This document shows positions 1-8,848 of a stretch of DNA of 10,364 bases, piece after piece. The notes under the pieces are model-generated. The model was given only the letters and a program-made list of their open reading frames with translations. It made no database searches and was not told where the DNA came from. Each line of letters begins with the position of its first letter. Positions within the stretch are counted from its first letter, which is position 1. The stretch is taken from NCBI GenBank assembly GCA_027083075.1, contig JALWQQ010000278.1, positions 1 to 10,364 on the forward strand, written 5' to 3'. The position numbers were made by a program, and so were the translations under genes. The stretch is from Campylobacteraceae bacterium. GTDB taxonomy: Bacteria; Campylobacterota; Campylobacteria; Campylobacterales; Sulfurovaceae.

Positions 1-3818
<3,818 letters not shown>

Positions 3819-3891
3819 CGTCCAAACCTTCGTCATAATCTATCGTAGCGAATAAACACAAGAAAAGTTCACGCTTCTCATAAGTGGGGGG

Positions 3892-3897
3892 ATTATA
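3892..3897 (-). promoter_or_regulatory. Probable -10 box of the gltB promoter
   Basis: On the minus strand this is a perfect TATAAT, about 74 bases before the preferred gltB start. Transcription would begin near 3885, giving an untranslated leader of roughly 65 bases. No TTGACA-like -35 element is visible at the right distance, which is usual for sigma-70 promoters in Campylobacterota. The assignment rests on the -10 match and its position only. Confidence 0.6.
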
Positions 3898-3938
3898 CTT
3901 AAAACTCTATTAGAGGGGGGTTAGAGGTTGTTTTGGGG

Positions 3939-3982
3939 TGAGGAATGAGGAACCGAATTCAGTGATGAGTGAAGAGATAAGG
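3939..3982. repeat. Intergenic direct repeat, copy 1 (short 7-base array)
   Basis: The 34 bases at 3939-3972 recur at 4048-4081 with a single difference (C at 3960 against T at 4069). The 10 bases that follow here (3973-3982) recur at 4110-4119. Copy 2 holds 28 extra bases between the two blocks, exactly four 7-base units. Inside the copy, units such as GAATGAG, GTGATGA, GTGAAGA and GATAAGG can be read in register. No protein is encoded convincingly in any frame. Confidence 0.8.
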
Positions 3983-3986
3983 AGCA

Positions 3987-4000
3987 GGGGCTTTAGCCCC
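3987..4000. repeat. G+C-rich hairpin between the two repeat copies
   Basis: GGGGC and GCCCC pair perfectly around a TTTA loop. After a 2x2 mismatch, GGAG (3981-3984) and CTCT (4003-4006) can extend the stem, with a few A-T pairs beyond. Neither strand shows a clean T-run directly after the stem, so a classic intrinsic terminator is not well supported. It could be a dispersed palindromic (REP-like) element; that requires other genomic copies, which cannot be seen here. Confidence 0.6.
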
Positions 4001-4030
4001 GTCTCTTTAGTGAAGAGGTAAGATTTGGTC

Positions 4031-4119
4031 TAACGAGTAACGAGTAATGAGGAATGAGGAACCGAATTTAGTGATGAGTGATGGGTGATGAGTGAAGGGT
4101 GATGAATGAAGAGATAAGG
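4031..4119. repeat. Heptanucleotide tandem repeat, copy 2 (expanded)
   Basis: The stretch divides into 7-base units. From 4031: TAACGAG, TAACGAG, TAATGAG, GAATGAG, GAACCGA. After a 5-base break come GTGATGA, GTGATGG, GTGATGA, GTGAAGG, GTGATGA, ATGAAGA, GATAAGG, ending at 4119. Flanking parts match copy 1 at 3939-3982, and the extra length equals four units, as expected from slippage or unequal exchange. A third degenerate trace, TGAAGAGGTAAGA, lies at 4011-4023. The repeat is between the divergent genes gltB and recO and stops before the recO promoter. Function unknown. Confidence 0.8.
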
Positions 4120-4167
4120 GTTTCGGTTTTTAATACACACAAACAAACTATGTTCAACTTGCTATCT

Positions 4168-4173
4168 TATAAT
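4168..4173 (+). promoter_or_regulatory. Probable -10 box of the recO promoter
   Basis: A perfect TATAAT that would start transcription near 4180, about 25 bases before the proposed recO start at 4205. No convincing -35 element is present. Its position supports the early recO start, since starting at the TTG at 4322 would leave an untranslated leader of about 140 bases containing conserved coding sequence. Confidence 0.6.
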
Positions 4174-4192
4174 AACAACACATATCGAATTT

Positions 4193-4198
4193 AAGGGG
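4193..4198 (+). promoter_or_regulatory. Ribosome-binding site that decides the recO start
   Basis: AAGGGG is complementary to the 3' end of 16S rRNA and lies 6 bases before the ATC at 4205-4207, the ideal spacing. No ATG, GTG or TTG in the recO frame occurs at a usable distance. The frame-shifted GTG at 4198-4200 leads to a stop within a few codons. Confidence 0.65.
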
Positions 4199-4204
4199 TG
4201 TCTC

Positions 4205-4822
4205 ATCAGAGGTTTTGTTCTTAAGATCGTCAAAGCCAAAAACGAAGATGTCATCGCTACCGTACTGAGTGAGAGGGCGATTCGCAACTACTATCGGTTT
4301 TACGGAGCGAGGCACTCCATCTTGCAGACGGGCTATCTTGTCGACTTTGAAGTGCAAGAGGACGGCAAAGGTTTTCTGCCTCGTATGCGCTCACTGCGCC
4401 ACTACGGCTTTCCGTGGCTTTTCGATAGAGGCAGACTCCTTTTGTGGCATCAATGGATCGCAGGATTTGAAAAACACTTGCGAGATACCGAAACACTTGA
4501 GCCCTTCTATTTTGAACTGCTACTAAGTGCGGCAAAACGGTGGGATCGGCAAAACCCCAAACGCATCGCCATCGAACACTATGTTGCGCTTCTGCGTCAC
4601 GAGGGTAGACTCTACCCCCTGCAAGCGTGCTATATCTGCGACAAACCCTTGCAAAAGAAGGCATCGCTCATGACCGCCTTCAAACCTGCACACCCCGAGT
4701 GTATCTACGCCCCCGCATACGCACTTGAAAAACTGCGTTTTCTCTTTGACGAAGGAAAAAGTCTGCTGCTTGAAGATGACGAACTGTCACATCTTTTTGA
4801 GACGATGCGCAAGGGGCTCTAA
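4205..4822 (+). CDS. recO: Recombination mediator RecO, apparent ATC start codon
   Basis: RecO binds single-stranded DNA and SSB and, with RecR, loads RecA in the RecFOR repair pathway in the cytoplasm. From the proposed start the protein has 205 residues, the short length I know from Campylobacter and Helicobacter RecO. It begins (M)RGFVLKIVKAKNED, the family's N-terminal OB-fold, followed by YRFYGARHS at 30-38, a hallmark of the epsilonproteobacterial form. A zinc-finger-like set, Cys142, Cys145, His163 and Cys166 (CYIC...HPEC), sits in the C-terminal part. The open frame has no ATG, GTG or TTG before the TTG at 4322, which would remove 39 conserved residues. Homologues as I recall them start M-K/R-G-F/Y, so ATC takes the place of their ATG. 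A base error in the sequence is the main alternative. The stop overlaps the convergent gene by 4 bases. Confidence 0.85.
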   Translation: MRGFVLKIVKAKNEDVIATVLSERAIRNYYRFYGARHSILQTGYLVDFEVQEDGKGFLPRMRSLRHYGFPWLFDRGRLLLWHQWIAGFEKHLRDTETLEPFYFELLLSAAKRWDRQNPKRIAIEHYVALLRHEGRLYPLQACYICDKPLQKKASLMTAFKPAHPECIYAPAYALEKLRFLFDEGKSLLLEDDELSHLFETMRKGL

Positions 4823-5319
4823 TCGCCGCTTGCCGCTTTGAGCCTTGCAAGCAAACCGAGTGTCGTCATATAGCCGCTACCGCGATAAAAGAGCCTTCCC
4901 TCGGCATCGTAAATGATATCGGATGGGTAACGATCGACACCGAAACGCGCGGCGATCTCTCCGCTCGGATCAAGCGCGATCGATAGCCTCTTTGCATCTG
5001 TCTGAAAAGTCTCGGGAAGCATCGCTCTCTCTTGATATCCGACGGCGACAAGCAGTATGTCGTATTGTTGCGATAGCGATACGACATTGGAAGCAACCGC
5101 CTTACATACGGGACAGCGACGCAAGGTAAAATGTATCAAAAAGGGCTTATGATGTTGCGGTCGAAATACCTTACCCTCGACTGTGGGTATATGCAAGCTA
5201 TCGCTACGTGCGGGCACATGCGTCGGTCGAAAAAGATAACTTGTTGCATAAGAAAGCAGTGCTATGAGAATGAGCAGAAGCAAGAGTTCCTTAAGTATCG
5301 ACAAGGCTTTATCTCTCAT
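4819..5319 (-). CDS. Membrane-anchored thioredoxin-fold thiol-disulfide oxidoreductase (TlpA/ScsD-like)
   Basis: Predicted 166-residue periplasmic redox protein held by one N-terminal helix (about residues 8-30, a leucine-rich run ending SYLF). The thioredoxin-fold part carries an active-site CPVC at 69-72 after HFTLRR, lacking the usual Trp before the first Cys. A YPS at 131-133 fits the cis-proline loop, and GEIAARFGVDRYPSDIIYDAEGR resembles the second half of TlpA/ScsD proteins. It should oxidise, reduce or isomerise cysteines in envelope proteins; direction and substrate cannot be read from sequence. The ATG at 5319 lies 4 bases after the mlaD stop, and GAAGAG, which forms the end of mlaD, can act as its ribosome-binding site, so it is the last gene of the mla operon. 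The longer open frame upstream (to 5403) encodes a non-membrane tail inside mlaD and was rejected as N-terminus. Confidence 0.8.
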   Translation of the reverse strand: MRDKALSILKELLLLLILIALLSYATSYLFRPTHVPARSDSLHIPTVEGKVFRPQHHKPFLIHFTLRRCPVCKAVASNVVSLSQQYDILLVAVGYQERAMLPETFQTDAKRLSIALDPSGEIAARFGVDRYPSDIIYDAEGRLFYRGSGYMTTLGLLARLKAASGD

Positions 5320-5323
5320 GACA

Positions 5324-6283
5324 CTACTCTTCGCCCGGTGCTTTGCGCGCCTTGCGCGATTTGAAGAGTAGATCGCCGGGGCTCGCCTCCATTTGGCGTG
5401 CAAGATCCGATATCTGCGCCGTTAGCAACTCTATGTCTCTAAGCATCGGATCGAAGATCTGCTTTAGGTTATAATCCCCCCTATCCAATCCTTTTGCAAA
5501 CTTTTTCACGGTTCTATCCAAGTTGCGTGCGCTTTGGCGCATCGTGCGCAATGCAGGAATACTCTGTGCCTTAAGTGTTGCAAAATCCTCCTTGATAGCG
5601 TGAAAATCCTCTGTGGCCATCGTTAGACGCTTGTCGGTATGCGCCAAAAACTGCCGTGTCTCGTCAAGGGTTTGTCGCAGCACCGAAAGGGTACGGTTTG
5701 CTTCCGCTTCGAGTGCAGGCAAAGCGTCGGCGGCTTTGGTGCCTGAGGCGATCAGACGTTGAAGTGCGGCGATGTTTTTATCATCCAACAGCTTTTGTGT
5801 CTGCGCAAAGATCTTATTGAGATTTTCGCTTAGCAGCGCAATATTGCTTTTGGCAGTCGTAAACCACGAAGGTTTAGAGGCGATCACCGGTATCTTGCCT
5901 CCTTCGGCACGCAGCAACGGCGCACTATCGCTGCCCCCTTCGATGACGATCGTCGAGAGCCCCGTCACACCGATAGGCTCGAGATGGGCTACCATATCGC
6001 GCTTGATCGGGATCTCTTTGCGTATCTTAAGCGTGACGGCAACCGCTTCGACATGTGTCGGATCGATCGCGATCTTCTCTACCCGCCCCACATCGACGCC
6101 TTTGAGTTTCACCGTCGCATCCTTTGCCAAACCGGTAACCGACTCTTTGAAGTAGACCATATAGCGTCGGTAGGCATCGCCGCTTGGGTCGTACTTCGCC
6201 AAGCGTAGAGCAAACCAGACCGCCCCGGCAAAAAAGAGGATGACAAAGAGACCGACAAGGGTATAGTTGACACGGCTATACAT
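5324..6283 (-). CDS. mlaD: MlaD-type MCE-domain lipid transport protein
   Basis: Substrate-binding component of an Mla-type phospholipid transporter, anchored in the inner membrane and facing the periplasm. The 319 residues comprise one transmembrane helix (about 7-27, YTLVGLFVILFFAGAVWF), an MCE domain (about 40-120, with GLAKDATVKLKGVDVGRVEKI, PIGVTGL and IVIEGG), then a long, mostly helical region (about 140-300) with coiled-coil character. E. coli MlaD is about 183 residues, so the extra helical part is substantial; in other MCE proteins such regions build a channel or needle across the periplasm. The ATG at 6283 overlaps the mlaF stop by 8 bases and has AAGGA 5 bases upstream (6289-6293), which decides it against in-frame starts further up inside mlaF. 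The tail is basic (KSRKARK). Confidence 0.9.
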   Translation of the reverse strand: MYSRVNYTLVGLFVILFFAGAVWFALRLAKYDPSGDAYRRYMVYFKESVTGLAKDATVKLKGVDVGRVEKIAIDPTHVEAVAVTLKIRKEIPIKRDMVAHLEPIGVTGLSTIVIEGGSDSAPLLRAEGGKIPVIASKPSWFTTAKSNIALLSENLNKIFAQTQKLLDDKNIAALQRLIASGTKAADALPALEAEANRTLSVLRQTLDETRQFLAHTDKRLTMATEDFHAIKEDFATLKAQSIPALRTMRQSARNLDRTVKKFAKGLDRGDYNLKQIFDPMLRDIELLTAQISDLARQMEASPGDLLFKSRKARKAPGEE

Positions 6284-7019
6284 TGATATCCTTGAAAAAG
6301 GCTTTGACAAACGCGTGTTTAGATTGTAGCACATTTTGCAAGCTACCCTCGGCAACCGTACGTTTTTCCGCCAAGATCGCCATCCGATCGACAATGCCGC
6401 GAATCGTCTCGATATCGTGTGTGATCATCACCACCGTTACCCCCAATGTGTCGCGTAGCTTTTCGATCAGCGCATCGAAGCGCCGCGCTCCGACCGGATC
6501 AAGGCCCGAAGTCGGCTCATCCAAAAAGAGCAGCTTCGGATCCATCGCCAATGCGCGTGCCAATGCCGCGCGTTTGATCATCCCGCCGCTAAGCTCGGAA
6601 GGGTAGAGCGAAGCGACTTCGGGCTTGAGCCCCACCATCTGCAGCTTACTCAGCACGATCTCATCGCGTAGCGTCGCGTCGGCATCGCTAAACTCTTTGA
6701 GTGGCAAGGCGATATTTTCGGCAACGGTAAGCGATGTAAAAAGTGCGCCGAACTGAAAGAGTACGCCCCAACTGCGCCGCAACGCGCTCGCCTCTTTGTA
6801 GCCTATTGTGCGCAAGTCATCTCCCAAGATGCGGATCGTGCCGGAAAGGGGTTGCAGGAGCATGATCATCTCTTTGAGCAGTACCGTTTTGCCTGAACCG
6901 CTTGCACCCAAGATCGCATAGATCTCACCCTCTTGAACGTGCAGGCTTACACCCTCGTGGATCATACGCCCCCCAAGACGGGTTACGACATTTTCCACTT
7001 CGATCACGTTTCGACTCAT
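6276..7019 (-). CDS. mlaF: Mla-type ABC transporter ATP-binding protein
   Basis: Cytoplasmic ATPase that drives the lipid transporter with the MlaE permease and MlaD. All ABC motifs are intact in the 247 residues: Walker A GASGSGKT at 38-45, Q-loop Gln89 in FQFGALF, signature LSGGM at 143-147, Walker B LLFLDE at 163-168, D-loop SGLDP, and switch His201 in THD. FQFGALF and SGGMIKRAALARA are typical of the MlaF/Ttg2A branch. The ATG at 7017-7019 shares ATGA with the mlaE stop, the usual sign of translational coupling. A GTG at 7028 would add three residues and is less likely. Confidence 0.93.
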   Translation of the reverse strand: MSRNVIEVENVVTRLGGRMIHEGVSLHVQEGEIYAILGASGSGKTVLLKEMIMLLQPLSGTIRILGDDLRTIGYKEASALRRSWGVLFQFGALFTSLTVAENIALPLKEFSDADATLRDEIVLSKLQMVGLKPEVASLYPSELSGGMIKRAALARALAMDPKLLFLDEPTSGLDPVGARRFDALIEKLRDTLGVTVVMITHDIETIRGIVDRMAILAEKRTVAEGSLQNVLQSKHAFVKAFFKDINV

Positions 7020-8140
7020 AACCCCCACTCCGTATAGATGACCGAAAAGAGCGCATCGAGTGCGATGACCAGAAAGATCGCATTGACCACCGATGCGGTA
7101 GTCTGCAGACCGATGCTTTCGGTTTTCTCCTCGACCAAAAAGCCGCGAAAAGCGCCGACGGTAGCGATGATAAAAGCAAAGAAAGGTCCTTTGAGCAAGC
7201 CCAAGAGATAATGCTTGAGCGCCAATACCTCATAAAGACGCTGCACAAAGAGATGCCAAGAGATACCAAGCTCCCACTTGGCTGCCATCATACCGCCCAA
7301 GATGCCTACCATATCGGCAAAAAAGATCAGCAGCGGCAAGACGACGATCAGCGCAACGATACGCGGGATCACCAAAAAACGAAACGGATCGAAGCCCATC
7401 GTACGCATCGCCGATATCTCCTCGGTCAGCTTCATTGCACCGATCTCAGCGGTATAGGAAGAGCCGCTACGTCCTGCGATCACGATCGCCGTAAGCATCG
7501 GTCCCATCTCGCGCACGATCGAGATGCCGACGATATCGACGATAAAGATATCTGCACCGAACTTAGCCAGCTGTACCGCACCCTGATAGGCGATCACCAT
7601 CCCGGTCAAAAAGGCGGTCAAGGCGATCACCGGCAATGCGCCGATCCCCGCTTGCTTCATATGATAAACGCTCTCTTTGAGGCGCAAGTGCCACGGTTTG
7701 AGCAGCAGACGCAAAAGATGCACCGTCAGCTCTCCCAGAAACTGCACATAGGCATAGGCATCCTGCAGTGTACGCAGGGTTGCCTTGCCGATCTCGGCAA
7801 GAAAGTTTTCGTAGCGCAACACTATCTTGGCTTGGGGAGCATCGGCGATGAGCACATAGAGCTTGCGCATCTTCTCACTCATGCCAAGGAGCTCTACGGT
7901 GATGCCGCGCTGCTGCCAGTCTCTTATATAATCACGCAAAAGAATTAAACCTGCCGTATCAAAGCGTGTGACTTGAGAGAGATCAAGATAGAGTGTTTCA
8001 GGCGAATGTGTACGAAGTTTCTTGTCGTAGCCCTCTAACAGTGTACGCAGACGCTCTACCTCATCAAGCGTCCATGCCCCGCTTGCAGAAAGAGAGGAGG
8101 AAGAGTCATCAAAGCTATAGTGCAATAGGGTTTCTCTCAT
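7016..8140 (-). CDS. mlaE: STAS-MlaE fusion, lipid transporter permease
   Basis: A 374-residue fusion. Residues 1 to about 95 form a STAS domain (WTLDEVERLRTLL, LYLDLSQVTRFDTAGLILLRDYI), the fold of the separate regulator MlaB in E. coli. Residues about 130-374 are an MlaE permease with several membrane segments and hallmark stretches GMVIAYQGAVQL, SIVREMGPMLTAIVIAGRSG, AEIGAMKLTEEISAMRTMG and GAFRGFL. It should form the membrane core of the MlaFE(D) importer/exporter, with MlaB function built in. I placed the start at the ATG at 8140 because the STAS domain begins directly after it. A TATAAT box ends 6 bases before, implying a leaderless messenger. An alternative ATG at 8176 would add 12 residues and has only a weak purine run upstream. 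First gene of a four-gene operon. Confidence 0.9.
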   Translation of the reverse strand: MRETLLHYSFDDSSSSLSASGAWTLDEVERLRTLLEGYDKKLRTHSPETLYLDLSQVTRFDTAGLILLRDYIRDWQQRGITVELLGMSEKMRKLYVLIADAPQAKIVLRYENFLAEIGKATLRTLQDAYAYVQFLGELTVHLLRLLLKPWHLRLKESVYHMKQAGIGALPVIALTAFLTGMVIAYQGAVQLAKFGADIFIVDIVGISIVREMGPMLTAIVIAGRSGSSYTAEIGAMKLTEEISAMRTMGFDPFRFLVIPRIVALIVVLPLLIFFADMVGILGGMMAAKWELGISWHLFVQRLYEVLALKHYLLGLLKGPFFAFIIATVGAFRGFLVEEKTESIGLQTTASVVNAIFLVIALDALFSVIYTEWGL

Positions 8141-8146
8141 ACTTTG

Positions 8147-8152
8147 ATTATA
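8147..8152 (-). promoter_or_regulatory. Probable -10 box of the mla operon promoter
   Basis: Perfect TATAAT on the minus strand; 6 bases (CAAAGT) separate it from the mlaE ATG at 8140. A transcript starting the usual 7 or so bases downstream would begin at or next to the A of the start codon. No strong -35 element is seen. If translation starts at 8176 instead, this box would lie inside the coding region and be coincidental. Confidence 0.5.
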
Positions 8153-8207
8153 TCGCAAGTATGGCAAAAACAGCATCTCTTTTGTGTCGATATCACCACA
8201 TTTTCTA

Positions 8208-8213
8208 TATATT
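8208..8213 (+). promoter_or_regulatory. Possible -10 box for the MreB-like gene
   Basis: TATATT, one base from consensus, within an AT-rich stretch of the 129-base gap separating this gene from the divergent mlaE. Transcription would start near 8220, leaving about a 50-base leader before the GTG at 8270. The region is so AT-rich that a chance match is likely. Confidence 0.3.
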
Positions 8214-8269
8214 TTAGCAACCATATGACACAATCATGTATTGAAAATCGTTGGATAAAAAGGTTAGCC

Positions 8270-8770
8270 GTGTTCTCGCTCTCAAAACTGCTTGATAGAC
8301 TCACAACAAAACTCTATATTGAAGTATGTGAAAGATATATCAAGGTTATCAATCTAAAGAGAGGATTTACTTTTGTATGCAAACCCCTTATTGCAGTAGA
8401 TGCCAATGCAAAAGACAACGCATATATACTTGCAATAGGCGACAAAGCCTCAACCTACCCACACGCCATCAATCCTTTTGCCCATCCAAGGGTCATTGTA
8501 GATAATTACAAAATGGCTGAAGTGTTGATGAGGTACGCTTTTGAACAAGCCACACGAAACAGAGCTCTTTTCGCACCTATAGCGATTATCAAAAGTCTTA
8601 GAGAGATGGATACCCCACTAAGCGATATCGAAAAAGTTGCTTTATGTGAACTTTGTTCACGTGCAGGAGCAAGAGAGGTCATGGTGCTCGATGAAACCGA
8701 TATGGATGTGACAGCCATGGATTATGAGACATTAAGGCAACATACTTTCATCTGCGATGATCACCTGTAA
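8270..8770 (+). CDS. Short MreB/actin-related protein, first half of the fold only
   Basis: The 166-residue product aligns by eye with the first half of MreB. LYIEVCERYIKV lies where MreB has its IDLGTANTLIYV strand pair, FVCKPLIAVDA matches the EPSVVAI strand, YILAIGDKA matches VAAVGHDA, VIVDNYKMAEVLMRYAF matches GVIADFFVTEKML, and LSDIEKVALCELCSRAGAREVMVLDE matches the helix-strand [25 protein letters not shown]. The phosphate-1 motif DxGT is lost and the second half of the actin fold, with the second phosphate and adenosine motifs, is absent. ATP binding in the usual way is therefore unlikely. Similar short NPF.HPR-containing MreB relatives occur in other Proteobacteria as I recall. Function unknown; a link to cell shape is inference. 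I chose the GTG because AAAAAGG (8257-8263) stands 6 bases before it; an ATG at 8225 would add 15 residues without a ribosome-binding site. A 60-base sample near its 5' end is about 30 percent G+C, against about 50 percent in the following gene. Confidence 0.65.
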   Translation: MFSLSKLLDRLTTKLYIEVCERYIKVINLKRGFTFVCKPLIAVDANAKDNAYILAIGDKASTYPHAINPFAHPRVIVDNYKMAEVLMRYAFEQATRNRALFAPIAIIKSLREMDTPLSDIEKVALCELCSRAGAREVMVLDETDMDVTAMDYETLRQHTFICDDHL

Positions 8771-8797
8771 AAACACAACCCTACCCGGACAAACATT

Positions 8798-8810
8798 TGC
8801 GATAATCGCA
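8798..8810. promoter_or_regulatory. Perfect palindrome at the polyamine-gene promoter, possible operator
   Basis: TGCGAT and ATCGCA form a perfect 6-base inverted repeat around one A. It covers the region where a -35 element would stand for the -10 box at 8818-8823. A third ATCGCA follows at 8824-8829, just after that box. The arrangement suits a dimeric repressor or activator site, but no regulator is encoded nearby and chance cannot be excluded. Confidence 0.35.
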
Positions 8811-8814
8811 CCTA

Positions 8815-8823
8815 TGCTAAAAT
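8815..8823 (+). promoter_or_regulatory. Extended -10 promoter of the carboxynorspermidine dehydrogenase gene
   Basis: TGCTAAAAT is an extended -10 element: TG, one base, then TAAAAT, one mismatch from TATAAT. Transcription would begin near 8830, just before the strong ribosome-binding site AAGGAG at 8838-8843, which stands 5 bases before the ATG at 8849. Confidence 0.5.
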
Positions 8824-8848
8824 ATCGCAACCTTTTTAAGGAGCAACC

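Noticed and set aside
3840..3881. Micro-ORF MRSVNFSCVYSLR between the gltB promoter and gene, as a leader peptide
   Set aside because: It starts about 4 bases from the predicted transcription start, has no ribosome-binding site, shows no run of a single amino acid, and no alternative terminator/antiterminator stems were seen.
3987..4020. Intrinsic terminator at the GGGGC hairpin
   Set aside because: No T-run follows the stem on either strand, and both neighbouring genes point away from it, so no transcript needs to end there.
4149..4193. Short ORF starting at the ATG at 4149 before recO
   Set aside because: It spans the recO -10 box, so it cannot be carried on the transcript from that promoter, and it codes for only 14 residues with no recognisable feature.
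4322..4822. RecO starting at the TTG at 4322
   Set aside because: This would remove 39 residues that match the N-terminal OB-fold of RecO, and no ribosome-binding site precedes it.
7211..7948. Plus-strand open frame of 245 codons opposite mlaE
   Set aside because: Shadow of the mlaE coding region; His/Gln/Asp-rich composition arises from reading a membrane protein gene backwards.
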